In this document: one piece after another, positions 12,401-27,137 of the stretch
How positions within the stretch are numbered: the first letter of the stretch is position 1
Layout of the letters: every line of letters begins with the position of its first letter
Source: Scolanthus callimorphus
Lineage: Eukaryota; Cnidaria; Anthozoa; Actiniaria; Edwardsiidae
NCBI GenBank assembly: GCA_033964015.1
Contig: CM066913.1
Location: 11,712,953-11,776,952, forward strand
Reading direction: 5' to 3'
DNA: 64,000 nt
Made by a program: the position numbers and the translations under genes
The notes under the pieces: model-generated
The model's input: only the letters and a program-made list of their open reading frames with translations
What the model was told of the DNA's origin: nothing
Database searches by the model: none

Positions 12401-15400
12401 TGAGGATATGGTGAAGGTGATGTTATTTTCCCTTCATGTCACCTTAATCTTTTCATTATAGAAGAAATGGACAAACGTCTTGAATACTGCTTCTTCTGTG
12501 CTCTTCTGAGGATAAAACCTGAGCGTGACCTTCCATTGCTGACAAGCGCATTTTTAGGAACCATTTGCTGCCTTACTGGTGAGAGTATTTCATTGGTCAT
12601 TTTGAGATGATTTGATTGCTGCATCTTCTGATGTATATTCTGCATGACATGCTATGATGTCATCTGCATATCTGCTACGTACATTACAGGCACATGAGAT
12701 CTATCTGTTGTAATGCACTTCAGACAGTCTTAAGGCTAGTTTAAACTCAATTTTTTTTGTTGCATCTGTGATAGTGATTTTTCTCATGCTGATGCAACTT
12801 TAAAATTGCTAGTGTAATCAAGCCTTTGGTGCAATTTCAGAAATGTTTCTCTCACAATGTTGCATTGGTTTCAAACATGTTTGAAACTCTTTGCAACTTT
12901 GATACAAAGAGGAAATTGTAACTCCGTGAGAAAAATCACCACAACAAATGCGACAAAAATGAATCCAGTAATTTAGATTTCTGATTTAGATGTATATGCT
13001 TATAATAGCCTATTTTTTAGTCCTGGTGGCAAAACAGTGGATATTAAAAGACGTCTTATAAAAAGGTAGAGTCACAGAAACTTTTTTAGAAGTTGAGAAC
13101 AACAACAGCTCCATCCCTTCTTCCTGCTCCACTGCTCCAAATTCACATAAATGTCACATAAAACAACACAATTTGATTTGAAGTACTGGGATCACGTCCT
13201 ATCCCTTAGGATATAAGGATTCACTCAAGTGCTATCTTTAAGGGGTATCAGATATCGAAAGAGCCAATACTGCTATCCATTAGGGTGTCCACGCTTAAGC
13301 CTAGCCTATGGCAGTAAAATTCGTTTTTTGTCCTCCTTTTCCAGAAAGCATATTTGCTATAGCTAGCTGCCTTACTTTTACTCTTTTTGGATGGCAAAGC
13401 CAGAGACAAGCATGAAAAACGCTTAGCGCCTAGAAACTTAGTAATAAGCGCTATATAAATATTTGTATTATTATTATTATGTTGCATTGACATTGTGTTG
13501 TTTAATCATGAATGACTATGTTATTAGCTATCAAAGTTCCTCCAAGTAATGCAAGACAATGGACTGATAACTGTCCAAGAAGTAAGCAAAGGAGTGGACC
13601 ATATTGTGGGCATCTCAACTGATAATGATGAGTAAGTTGTCTTTCTAGAGTTACTAATAAATACAGCATGAAAAACTAGAGTTTCGATGGCTTGTTAGGT
13701 GAGGTGTTTTCTTGAAACAATTATGCTCATTGTTAACATTATGAGCCGCCCCATTTGCCTTCCAGTATATTTTGCATTTTAGTGATCTATTTTTGAAAAA
13801 TCCCTCTTTACAAACTCAGTATTAATTTATCAATAACAGAGTGCGAACTTTCAAGTCTTCAATCTCATCTTTACCAGCAAAACCAGAAACAAACAAATCA
13901 GCCAAGGAAAACACATCTGTAGAGGTAAAAAGCACTTTTTCTGACACATGTAGCATCTCGCCTGTCTTTCACCACTGGTACTCCACAGGGATGAATGAAT
14001 GAATAACATTTTTTTTAAATGAGAGTAAATGCAGAATATTTATACACATAATGTGCCCGTATCTCTCAACTTAAAGAATGAAATTATTTGATTTGCAGCC
14101 CAGATGTCCCCTTTATCTGGAAGTGTGTGACAGACAACATTTTGCTAGCGTGTGTTAGTAGACGCCACTAGCGCTTAGTCATTTCCGGTAAGCACTGTCT
14201 AGTGCTAATAATATCATTCCCATACACAGGGTCCCATGATAGAGGAGATGTATGCAGTATCTGCCGTGCTTGTCCCAATATTCTCACAATCTGGATACAT
14301 GTATGTAATCAAGAGAAAATGATTTCTCTTGACAAAATAGAGCCGTTTTCTTATGACTGTAGTGAAACCAATTGCAAAGAATTACACGCATTCTGAATAA
14401 AACCTATAGGAGTAATTACAAAGTAATTGCGAATTACTCACAACAGTCATCTGAAATCTGCTCTAATGCTACTGATTCGTTGTGATGAATCCATGAATTG
14501 CGATTATTTATTTAGATGATGTTGTTGATGATGTTGACAAAGATGATGGTGGTTGATCCGCTTTTGTTAATGATGGTGATGGTGTTTGATTCATATGACT
14601 GTCATCAGTGAAAGCAATCGCAAAGTGATGCCACCAATTCTGAATAAAGAGAGAGGTGTGATTACATAGTAATTGCAAATTACTCAAGACAGTAATCTGA
14701 AATGCTGTCTAATGATGGTGCAAGTGCTTCCTCTCTTACAGGGTCCTCTGTTTGTCCTTTTGGTTGTGCTGTGTGATCTTGGTGAAAGTTGAGTGTCAAC
14801 AACATAATGCAAAATACACTGAAGCAATCAGAAACAAAACACTCAGCATCTCAATTCAGTGGCCATCCAATCAGGGGACGTGAAACATGCATTTAGTCAT
14901 GATTTACGAAAACAAGAGTTACTTTGTTTTTCTTTTTCTTTGAAGTCTCATTGGCTGAGACCAAAAGCTCAACCAATAGGACCATATAGAAAATGTACAC
15001 ACATGTTACATCCGCTCTATAGGTGACAGTGTTGTGTTTGTGATGATGTTGATGATGGCGGTGATGTTGATAGAGGAGGACATGATGATGGAATATATGA
15101 TGAGTATCATGTTTTTTATTTAACAGGAAAGGATCCACTTTAAGTCAGAGTGAACTAAGAAAAGCTATAACCAATTACGTCAAATCACATGAACTTGTGG
15201 GCGAGAACAAGAAAAGGTACCTCTAATTAAGCATTAGAGCACAACTTTCTATGACTTCTCGGCGCAATAGAGCACGTGTGATGTTGGAGAGACACGAAAA
15301 ATGTTGTAAAATCACAGCTGCAGGCGAGTGATTTTAAAACCGTCTTGAGTGTCTCTCCCAACATCACAAGTGCTCTATTGCCGATAAAGTCATAGAAAGT

Positions 15401-17622
15401 TGTGCTCTAATGCTTTTATGATATAGCGGGGAGAACCATTACTTTATTGGTCAAATAAAGCATAGATTTGGGCAATCAAAGTGCACGTTATATCGTAGCT
15501 ATATTATAAAAGACAATGGACTGGATTATAGCAGTGGTGATTGCAATGGTAGTGATGATGATGTTGTTGATGATGATGCTGTTGTTGTTGATGATATGGT
15601 GATGATGTTGATGAAGATGCCGTTGATGCTGCTGCTGTGTATTGTTGATGATATGGTGCTTATATTGTTGATGATGTTGTAAATGATGTTGATGTTGTTG
15701 ATGATGCTTATGTTGTTGGTGATGTTGATGTTGTTGATGATGCTGTTGATGATGACGTTGTTGTTGACAATGCTGTTGTTGTTGATGATGATGATGATGA
15801 TGCTGTGTTGATGATGTTGTTGGTGATGATGTTGATGATAATGTTGATGTGATGTTGATGTTGTTGATGATAATGTTGATGTGATGGTGATGATGTTGAT
15901 GATGGTGTTGATGTTGTTGATGATAATGTTGTGATGGTGATGATGTGTTGATGATGCTGTTGATGTTGTTGATGATAATGTTGATGTGATGGTGATGATG
16001 TTGATGACGATGTTTATGTTATAATCCATGATGTTGATGTGATGGTGATGATGATGTGCTGATGATGATGGTGATTATTGTTGCTGATGCTGGCGATGGT
16101 CTTGCAATTTCAAAATACATCATCTTAATCTCCTGTCCTTGTCTGTAGGTTGTGGTTCTTGATCCATTGTTGACGACTGCGCTCGTAAATAAGAATGAAA
16201 ACATTGAACATCTAGCTTGGGATGCTCTCTTTAACAGGTAGCTACAGACTAATTTATCCTGCCATTTGTTTTTACGTCATACAAATTATCATGACCACAT
16301 TGTTGACATTAATTGTTTAATGTTGTTAGGGTGGCAAACAAGATGAATAGCTGCTATAAAATCACGTTACCAGGGCAACCGCCCGTCCTAAAGTATGTAT
16401 GGGTTTGTAATCTGAATAAAATGTGTGTCTCATGACCTTCCATGGAATCCGCGTGTTTTAACCCTCGCATAGCGAATTCATTACGCGAGTGCCGTGTAAT
16501 TGTGATGCCTTCAACTTATTGAAATTATACTTGCTGTCATAAAAAAGATACCTTTGTTGTTCTCATTTTTTGTTTTTGTTTTATTTTTAGAAAGGGGAAA
16601 ATAGATCCACTTGAAATTAAAATCGAGCAGCGCATGGGCAATAAAAGGTAAGATTAATAATAGGTTTAAAAGGCAGGTGTTTAACCATCCTTTTCCCATT
16701 CCGCTTGAAATTCCTTGCAGTTTTGAACAGTATCTTGGCAATGTTTGGTGAAATAACACCAAAAGAATACCGTTTGTTAACCCCTACAAATCCCGGGTAT
16801 GATACATTGAGAGGATTTTTAACGCGAAAATGCTGGTCCCTATTGATAGGTAATTTTCACGATGTGATTTGTAGGTGACGTTAGTAAATAACTTGGACGC
16901 GTATGGGATCGACCCTCAACAGTTCGCGCATACAGTTCAACTAAAAGCGCAATGCAGCACCTCGGGTGAGTGGAAAATTTGGGTTGCCTGTGGATACGTC
17001 TCCCCTCTCTCCCTCATTTCAAACGATTTTTTCAAGATAAAATAGCCAGATTTCCCTTTAAACACAGGGAATTTTTGCAGAACATCCATGGGAAAAGCTG
17101 AATTTCCCATGGTAGAAGAATGGGACGTGTTCGGAATTCACATGGATAGCCATGGGAAAACCGAGAACACTTCCCATTCTTCTACCATGGAAATTCAGCT
17201 TTTCCCATGGATGGGTTTCTGCAGAAGTTCCCTTTGAAAGGAGGTTATCTAGCGCCTGATCGATTCTCCATCTTTATCACCAGTGAGTCAGCTTCCGGAA
17301 AGCACCGCGCGCCTGGCATGCAGGTCATGGTCCAAGGCAATCAAGTACATTTGGTGGCCACAGCCTTATTAGGTATGTCATGTGGTCACATGATGAACTG
17401 CTGCATTAGCCAGTTCCTGTGTCGCCCCTTCCATGCTATGGGCAAAGCCTGGAATAATTTTTCCATTTTTGGAATAAATAATTATGCAATCAACAAATAA
17501 ACAAGCAATAATGACTATACGTAACAACATTTCTTTGTATTTTATTTGCAGAAGATTACAAAGTCCCGAAGAAGTTTATAAGTGGTTTAGAGCTGCTAAA
17601 AAGTAGCAAGAAAAAGAAGTAA
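9469..17622 (+). CDS. EIF2D: eIF2D (ligatin), translation re-initiation/recycling factor
   Basis: eIF2D delivers initiator tRNA to the 40S P site independently of GTP and helps recycle post-termination 40S subunits. Exons: 9469-9524, 10412-10602, 10984-11067, 11262-11361, 11433-11539, 11619-11737, 11819-12036, 12462-12578, 13021-13065, 13528-13631, 13840-13924, 14099-14187, 15127-15216, 16149-16237, 16330-16392, 16591-16647, 16875-16965, 17284-17372, 17552-17622, about 620 aa against 584 in human. The N terminus MFIKPFRVKSSTAIRGSD and YTLWKYPDMLPTFTTWP mark the N-terminal/PUA part, KPERDLPLLTSAFLG the SWIB-like part, and ITLPGQPPVLKKGK to LDAYGIDPQQFA the SUI1 domain. The protein ends in a Lys tail. 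Frame breaks of one base occur near 11498, 11906, 12560 and 13536 and at some exon joins. Exon 12 is the noisiest. AATAAA at 17625 follows the stop directly. Confidence 0.95.
9737..10007. mobile_element. TA-flanked foldback MITE, family A copy 2 (complete)
   Basis: A near-perfect long palindrome starting CTACCGAAATCACTAAACTG and ending with its inverse, flanked by TA on both sides (9735-9736, 10008-10009). Arms are about 125 bp. It contains GATCGATC and CACGTGAC blocks in each arm. It sits in eIF2D intron 1. Confidence 0.9.
10023..10337. mobile_element. TA-flanked foldback MITE, family B
   Basis: The terminus CTACTCTTCCCAGTAGACCG and its inverse at the right end are flanked by TA (10021-10022, 10338-10339). 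The arms of about 110 bp include GCCGCCGGCGGGC-like and CACGTGGTAC-like blocks. It begins 15 bases after the end of the family A element at 9737-10007. Confidence 0.88.
13240..13490. repeat. interspersed repeat with (TTA)n tail
   Basis: An interspersed, non-coding stretch in eIF2D intron 9. It ends AAGCGCTATATAAATATTTG followed by a TTA microsatellite, the 3' pattern usual for L2/CR1-type or SINE 3' ends. No frame is recognisable. Confidence 0.5.
14320..14720. repeat. direct duplication in eIF2D intron 12
   Basis: Two related blocks (about 14340-14475 and 14585-14715) share AGTAATTGC(G/A)AATTACTCA and the CAGT(C/A)ATCTGAAAT stretch. TGATGATGTTG-rich sequence separates them and introduces the long trinucleotide-like array further on. 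Confidence 0.5.
15229..15416. mobile_element. 188-bp foldback element
   Basis: The arms start AGCATTAGAGCACAACTTTC and are repeated inverted at the right end (GAAAGTTGTGCTCTAATGCT). Arm length is about 75 bp with a CACAGCTGCAGG-like loop. It lies in eIF2D intron 13, beginning 12 bases after exon 13. Confidence 0.8.
15530..16085. repeat. (GTTGATGAT)n-type low-complexity array
   Basis: More than 500 bases of GTTGATGAT, GATGATGTT and GATGTTGAT variants with a few GCTGTT interruptions, inside eIF2D intron 13. The minus-strand reading frames it opens are Asn/Ile/His runs without protein character. Confidence 0.9.
17055..17242. mobile_element. foldback element in eIF2D intron 17
   Basis: The inverted arms share CATCCATGGGAAAAGCTGAA and TAGAAGAATGGGA, extending outward through AGGGAA..TTGCAGAA. 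The centre is CACATGGATAGCCATGGG. It ends about 40 bases before the exon 18 acceptor. Confidence 0.75.
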
Positions 17623-17630
17623 CCAATAAA

Positions 17631-19022
17631 TGCAATCAAACTGCAAGACTAATTTAAATCGTCCTTGTCTTTTATTTTTTTTTGTTATCGGCTCTGTTTA
17701 GCACGCATAGTTTCTGTGCGTCTATATGAATGGTTAAAACATGTAATTTGTTATAGCAAGCTTTATTTTCCTCATTTCAGTAGTTCAAACCTATTTGCTT
17801 TTGCAGATTTTTGAACTTCGAATCCTTAGTAGGCATATTTTTACTGCATTTGCATATTACGATCATGTCAAAGGCGAGCGCCATTGGTTTCTCTGACTAC
17901 GACATAAATCTGACGTCAAGATTGTTTGATTATCATTCCACCGCAATACTTTTAAGTCAGCTGCACGCTTCAGAGCAGTTCCATTTGGTCAATTTGGTAG
18001 GCAACCTGAAACAACAGAGAAACGTCCGAACACTCAATTCCAGGTAACTATTGTTTTGTTCGTTTTGCATGTTAATTTGTCGTAATTGAATGGGAAAATT
18101 AAATACTAAATTTCTATGATGCCTACCTGGATCCAGAACCTCGAATGTCGCTGGTCACTGGATACAGGGTACTTTATGCCTTGGTTAAAGAAAAAGGGTC
18201 GAAGTTTTATTTCTAACTGCTTGCAGTTTCTGCTATTGTCCAGCAAAATTCGGAAACTAAACGGCACTCTTAGTATTTACTGCAATCATTTATCGTGCCT
18301 TGCAAGCACGCACTTACTCAATAGCTGTATTCACACTAGAGACGAGTTTCTCGCCTTGAATATGGTTCCCTGTTCTTCTGTGATCACGTGAAAACAATTT
18401 TTTTGAAGGAGATAGTTTAGACAGATAACAAGCAAGTATTTCTGGGCAGAATTGACATAAAGCAGAAACTTTTTCTGACGAGTTTTCCGTCTCTAGTGTG
18501 AATATTGCGGTAAAACTTGACAGATTTTGAAACGTAAAATACAGTGTCAAATGTTTAGTATTTTTTCTACGAATGCGTAGTAAATGGTCCTTGCCCTGTC
18601 ATCATCTCCTGCCTGTACTTATTGTCTATTGTTACTTGTAATTACTGTTCTTTGTGTGGCAAATCGAATTAAACTAAACTAAACTTAATTTACATTGAAC
18701 TCAGCTATGAAGCTTGCATACACATGTCAAATAGGTGTGATCATAGGGAAATGGTGAACGCATGACGGCAGCGACTGATGGTATGTCAGAGCCGCCAAAC
18801 CTCAAATTTCAGCTGCTCTTCTTTCAAATTGAGTCGTTTCAAGTAGAACTAAAGATTACTGGTTTAGTCCTGAAATGACTGGTTATCTCATTTCCGTTGG
18901 AACTACTTTTGATATAACAATATGTTTTACTAGTAGACGTAGGCTGAATTTCCACAACTTTATTTCCGCAGGACGTAAACCGCTGATAATTCAAAGACCA
19001 GTAAGTCTAGGAAAACGCTACC
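17631..19022. other. intergenic, eIF2D to GPCR
   Basis: No convincing gene. A 78-codon frame (17811-18044) that ends at a splice-donor-like AGGTAACT has no recognisable product. A foldback with TATTCACACTAGAGACGAG ends occupies 18324-18508. A LINE-like 3' end with an AAACT repeat tail lies at about 18560-18690. Confidence 0.5.
18324..18508. mobile_element. foldback MITE, ATTCACACTAGAGACG termini
   Basis: Inverted ends ATTCACACTAGAGACG (left) and CGTCTCTAGTGTGAAT (right) enclose about 150 AT-rich bases with no coding capacity. The arms are short compared with the other foldbacks here. Confidence 0.65.
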
Positions 19023-20394
19023 ATGTCAAATTCAACGGCCATCACAGATCGATATGAAGTTTATAGATTTGGTGTGTGTTATCGGCCTCCCTTGCCGCCG
19101 CCAGCAATGCGCCACTTCTAGTTTATCTGCTGTGGTTTAAAGCACTTCGAGAGACACAGAATGTGGTCACATTCCATTTGGTTTTGTCCAGCCTGGGTAT
19201 AGCTTTCGCCTGCATTTCTGTGGTCTTCCACAAGGCCCAATATTTGGCCCTCGATGTTGTCACTGATGGGTTTTACAGCTCTTGTATGGTGTATCTATGT
19301 GTCATGAGCATATTAAACTATAGAAGTAACGCCTGCAAATCACATGGAGGAGGGATTCAGAGTAGTGATGGCTTACGATCTAAACACATCATGTTATCCA
19401 CGCTGCCCTGGCTCTTGTCTCTGGCTGTAACCAGCCCTTCATTGTACGGCTGGGGCGTCCCATTCATCTCCATAAACAAGACATGGACATGCAGTAGCTT
19501 GTCCCACACTCTTACTCGTGTAACAGTGATCTACCTAGGCCCTGTCCTGGTCAAGGGTTTCTGCACCTTGAAACTCTTTACTCTGCTAAAGAACTACGAC
19601 AAAAGTGCTACTGATGCGACAGATGCAAACAGGAAACTTCACATTCGAGCAAGAAAGGCGAGGGTGTCACTTATCAAGAGAGACGCTTTGTTTTTTATTT
19701 GCTGCACACCACTGGCGTCTCATCATGTTGCCGTCTGTATCTCTTCCAATGATGATGTAGTGCTTCATTCGCTTTGCACATTGTGTGCCGTTTCTATGTG
19801 TTTATAGTGCCCATATTACACGGAGGGATCTTGGATAAGAACTTTAGGGCGAGACTCAGGAAAGGAGTGGAAAAGAACCGCAAAAGAGTTGTAAAGGTGA
19901 CGTCGCGAGCTTTTGGTCGGCGCCAAAGGATGGACTTAACGCCCGTAAACGCGGGAGATATTCATAGCGCCGAAATGATTCTCGAAAGGCCTCCCGTACT
20001 TTATCATAAGAAGGGTCTACCGTATGGGTCTGCTGTTGAACACTTGCACGCTGCGAAACATCGTCACAAAGAGACGGCGCTCTCCACAAATGCAAATAAG
20101 AGGTCCGATCTAAGAAATGATACTGCTTCTGTTAGGAAACGGGTCGGTTTTGGACAGGAGTGGAACGATAAGGAACATCGCAAAAAATACTGCTCAACGC
20201 CTTCACTTAAACACATGCGCAAGATCCAGAACACACTAGGACCGTCATTTGTACGTGATATGGAGCCCGTCACGCATGCGCAAAAGGGGAGTGTCAAGCG
20301 TGAGCTTTCGCGCAGAGCTCGAGTACGACATTTGTTGAGCATTAGGCACAGGGCCGACTACAGAACAAGCGGTGCGTGTCAATGCACCGCATGA
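19023..20394 (+). CDS. divergent class A (rhodopsin-like) GPCR, single exon
   Basis: A seven-helix receptor without introns, about 457 aa if two one-base gaps are allowed. It starts at ATG 19023 (MSNSTAITDRYEVYRF, with an N-glycosylation site NST). TM1 is in LSASLAAASNAPLLVYLLWF. The TM3 end has NYR in place of DRY. TM4 has a conserved Trp (LPWLLSL) and Pro, and TM5 a Pro (YLGPVLV). TM6 reads FFICCTPL, so Cys replaces the Trp of CWxP. TM7 reads FIVPILHGG in place of NPxxY. The roughly 185-residue cytoplasmic tail is Arg/Lys-rich. Breaks lie near 19068 (TTT for TTTT) and about 19765. Ligand and coupling cannot be predicted. The missing DRY and NPxxY residues suggest a lineage-specific or atypical receptor. 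A pseudogene is possible but the long open tail argues against it. Confidence 0.82.
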
Positions 20395-21629
20395 GAAACA
20401 TGGCAAGAAAATCACGAGTATTATTGACAGACGTTGCAGCCAGGAAGGCACGATGCTATTTGTAAACCCAAGGTGAAATAATGTGTCTGATTGGGAGAGA
20501 GGAACGTATAAATGTGGCTAGACCCTGGAATGTAATTTCACCGAGCGAATAGGGCACTTGCACGTGTAGTGATTTAAAAAAAAACTATTATAGGAAAAAC
20601 AAGAATGTTATGGTTAAAAACAACCACATCGCAGATGTAGAAATTTGAAACAGTTTCGATGACAATAGACCTCTTTACTTTGGGCATAATGTGGCGTTCA
20701 TTTGAATAATCTTTCTTTGTTTGGGTTGGTTCCATATTCATATATCCTTCGGTGCGTAGCAGAAAAACAAAGAAAGAAGAATACTCATGGGAATGCCACA
20801 TGATCTGAAATGGGACAACATTACGCCCAAGGTAAAGAGGTCTATTGCCAAAGTTGTATTACCGGCATGCAAAATTTGCCATTTTTCTTTATGTTTAAGT
20901 TAGGCTGTGCCCCACAACATCATTCCAATAGCAAAACGCTATCTTTGGATGCCTGCATTTCCAAGAGTTATCAAAACTCTCTCAAGTGTTCACTGTGTGT
21001 CTGTTCTCGAAACATTCTGCATGCTTTTTTAACCGAAAAGGGCATGCGTTGCCATGGAATCATAGACAAAGAACGAGTTTTTGATTTGCAAAGGCTATAA
21101 CATTTTCAATATTGAATTGAAAAATGCATTTTTGGATTGAATATGAAATCAATAATGGAAAATGAATTGAGTATTCTTTTCTAGGGGGGCACGCTTCATG
21201 TCTTTTGACTGTAAAGTGCCGGCCAACCAAGCATTTCATGTAGACCAAATGACTCAAATCTAATCACCCCACATTTTTAGTTAAACGGCAAAAAAAACAC
21301 ATGGGGATGCTAGGACAAAACATGGCTGACACATATTGACAAAGCATGACAGAAAACAATGATGTCAAAGTGTGGGAAATGCACCAAAATATGATCATTT
21401 TAGAAGATTGAGCAACAACTCCTCCTGCTACCAAGATAGACACTGACATAGAGAAAACATTTTCACAGCACAACTTACAGCATTGTAAATCTCTGTTTAA
21501 AATATAATAATGAACTTCTCCACAGTATTTACAAGATATGGGGTTGAAAGCTCACTTAGAGGTAATATTTTTATAGTTAGCCAGTCAATATCCTTGCAGT
21601 CCCTGACAAAGTATTGCAGTCCTTGCTTC
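20395..21629. other. intergenic, GPCR to NDUFB7
   Basis: Convergent 3' flanks of the GPCR and NDUFB7. One foldback (20663-20848) is present. Otherwise AT-rich, with no supported gene. Confidence 0.5.
20663..20848. mobile_element. foldback MITE, CAATAGACCTCTTTAC termini
   Basis: The left end CAATAGACCTCTTTACTTTG and the inverted right end CAAGGTAAAGAGGTCTATTG match over about 30 bp with two mismatches. The core is AT-rich and non-coding. Confidence 0.7.
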
Positions 21630-22778
21630 TCAAAGATGGCCCTTCTCCTTCAGCTTCAGCCTTTCCTTTTCCCTCACTCTGTACATAAAACTTAAAATGA
21701 AAGAAAATTAGTAGGGATCATTTCTACTTCTACCATGTAAACAATGTCATAATGGATGACTCAGTTGGTGGCTGGGTGCTGTGGCTAGAGGATAACAATA
21801 GTAATAATGAAAAAATTCTAAATCACTACCACCAACTGAGGAATCAGTTATGATGTCATTGGTTGCCAAGAGATGTTTTTTGAAAGCATTTAAATTTAGA
21901 AGATTTGACTATGTTGTCTGGGTAGCTCCGTGTCGACCTATTTAAATGGCAGCATACTAAAATAACATTCAAATGCTCTGTACTGCTGATCAGAACTGGT
22001 GAAAGACTACAACCGTACATCACATAACAGGCTTTTAGGTAGGTGGGTGGGTGGGGGGGGGGGGGGGGGGGGGGGGAGATCAGCCACACCCTTTGTAATT
22101 GTAATTCATCCCTTTTCACAATGCCTCATTGTTTATGTTGATATGGCAACAAGTTAGTGTTATCATGGGGACCAGAAGCAGAATGCATGCAAGCTGCATA
22201 GAAAAATCCTTAGCATATGGCCTGGATTACACTCTATGCAAGTTGCACAGAAAAAACCCACTCAGCTGTTTGCTTCTGGTAAAAATCAATACAAATCAAT
22301 AAGCTTTTACAGACTTAAATGATTATCAATAGTTATTTCAAGCAGGTTCTTTGGTGTTAAAGATCTTCTGCTACCATTCTACCTCTTTTGAAGTCAAAAT
22401 ATTTCAAAACGTATGTCAACTTACTCGTCATATTCACACTTATCCCAGGCATGTTTCTCATGCTGACACTTCCATGGTACATAGTAGGTCTCCTTGCGAC
22501 ACTTCATAAGCGGAATCAGTAAATGTGCGCAGTAATCACGGCCGTGCAAAGGCAACTTGGCATCCGCCATCTCCTGGGCAGTCGCTTTCATCTCTAAAAT
22601 TGAATACATTTTGCTTTAAGTTTTCTACGTAACAATTCGCAGCATTTCAGAAACACGCGAAAGAATTGAAGGATTGAACATCTTTCTTTACTTTCGATCA
22701 ATAAGATCGCAAAAAAGGACAGATGATACAACAAATGATTACTTAAAATCTGTGCTTACCGCGTCTGTTCTCCGCCAT
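21630..22778 (-). CDS. NDUFB7: NDUFB7 (B18), mitochondrial complex I CHCH subunit
   Basis: An accessory subunit of NADH:ubiquinone oxidoreductase located on the intermembrane-space side. Exons: 22778-22760 (MAENRR), 22593-22425, 21690-21630. Together they give 82 aa in one uninterrupted frame. The twin CX9C signature is complete: C-AHLLIPLMK-C and C-QHEKHAWDK-C, preceded by the family's RDYCAH. The charged C-terminal helix (REKERLKLKEK) follows. The protein is shorter than the 137-aa human form. It lacks the N-terminal extension with the myristoylation Gly and begins near the REM..A..QEM.DA segment. The start is supported by ATGGCGGAG in a YY1-like context. It is divergent from CCDC77. Confidence 0.92.
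22041..22077. repeat. poly-G tract, NDUFB7 intron 2
   Basis: GGTGGGTGG is followed by an unbroken run of more than 20 G, the longest of several such tracts in the window. Such runs are also error-prone in assembly. Confidence 0.9.
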
Positions 22779-22892
22779 TTTGTTCTTGCTTCCCGGCACG
22801 GCAGGAGCCTGGGTGCTAGAAGATAACACAGGAAGACCGTTCTGAAGTTACTCAGCTCATTTGCATAAGTCGTTTCAACGCGCAGATTCAAA
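22779..22892. promoter_or_regulatory. 114-bp bidirectional promoter NDUFB7/CCDC77
   Basis: Only 114 bases separate the two divergent ATGs. Both starts sit in ATGGCG contexts (AAAATGGCGGAG for NDUFB7, CAAAATGGCGACG for CCDC77), compatible with YY1-type sites placed symmetrically at the two ends. No TATA box is evident. Confidence 0.7.
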
Positions 22893-25734
<2,842 letters not shown>

Positions 25735-26563
25735 CTGTGCTGTGTACAGACAAAGATAGAAAATTGTATTTTAAATTGTAGATAGCACAGTTGTATATAA
25801 TAGGAAGACTGCTTAAATTCTAGCTTCACACTATTTTTGTAATCATAATTGTGTGTCACATATCACCATAGGAGCATGGTCATCAGGGACGTTCCTGGGC
25901 ACTTTTAAAACCAGAGGTCCTCAACAGGGGAGTGCAGTTTTTTTTTTTTGTGACTGCCCATTGTGAACTGACCACTAAACTGAAATTCTTAACTTCTAGA
26001 GCCAGGATATTTTCTCATTATTTTTAGTAGAGGGTATTTCCTGTAATTGTTTTGAAGTAAAAACAAGAGAGAATGCATGATGTGGATTCATTTTGTAAGG
26101 TAGTCTGCACATAATTTTTAAGAAAACATGATCAAAAACAAGCTTATCAGATTGTTTACCTGTACCTGACAATCTTCGCCATGGATGCCCCTTGGCTTGT
26201 TTTATTTTTAGAGGGTTTGTGGACCTCTCACGGAAAAATTGGGAACTTCTTGGCATAGAATGGCCAGAAATGTATAAAAAGCTTCCTTTAGAAAATATGA
26301 CCCTCCCCAAATGCTCTGTTTAAAATCGAGGCCTACCTCAACTTTGAATTTAACAAAATCAAACCTCTTCTACCCAAAATAGCAGCCCTTCCCTACCAGA
26401 TATAAATGGCTGCTCCCTAAAGGAACTCTATGAATTCTGCTGCCAAGCTTTTCTCTAAAGCGCATGGGACGGAATGGTTTGTCTTAGAGCCGATTTCACA
26501 TGACTGTGGTAAACATTTCACATGATATGTGGTGTTGACCCTGGCAGGTCCTACCATGTCGGG

Positions 26564-26699
26564 CAGGGGCGGATTTAGACTATTGCAAAGGTAGCAAATG
26601 CTACAGTCAGTTTTCAGGGAGTTTTTATATTTGTTTTGTCGTTTATTGACATAAATCACAACTGCGCTACAGTCAGATTTTTCCCTGTATCTGCCACTG
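26564..26699. mobile_element. CAGGGGCGGAT-terminal MITE with 5-bp target duplication
   Basis: The left end CAGGGGCGGATTTAGAC and right end GTATCTGCCACTG are inverted relatives. TCGGG flanks both sides (26559-26563, 26700-26704). CTACAGTCAG(T/A)TTTT-like segments repeat directly inside. Confidence 0.7.
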
Positions 26700-27137
26700 T
26701 CGGGGATAGAGGCCATACAAAAGTCAGCGCCTGGTCATCCAGGTTGGGCATGGGGCCAACTACCCAACCCTGTAAAAAATAGTTTATAACAGAAAGCTGC
26801 ATAATCGCAATTACTAATGAGTAATGGGAACAGTTTGTGTCGGCTTTACGCCCCTCCTGGGACGAAGAAAGGAGTAATTAGTAAGTGGTAAACCAACTTC
26901 GAAGTAAATACACCAAAAAGGTATAGTACTTTAATGTAAAGAATAACTTTCGACACTTATCTGAAAGCTTTTAAGCATTTTCAGAGATGCCAACCTCAGT
27001 GAACAAAAAGCGGGAGATTCGCGATTTTCCCAGGGAAAATTCAAGCGGGAGAAACAGCTGGAAAGCGGGAGTCTTTGGCATCTCTGCATTACTAATGAAG
27101 TAAGTATGAAGTATTTTTATTTTTCAAAGGTCTTCTA

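Noticed and set aside
15526..16029. 167-codon minus-strand Asn/Ile/Ser/His-rich frame
   Set aside because: It is the translation of a (GTTGATGAT)n array inside an eIF2D intron.
21747..21861. Inverted repeat with GACTCAGTTGGTGG arms downstream of NDUFB7 exon 2
   Set aside because: Arms are short and imperfect and no target duplication is visible, so I do not call it an element.
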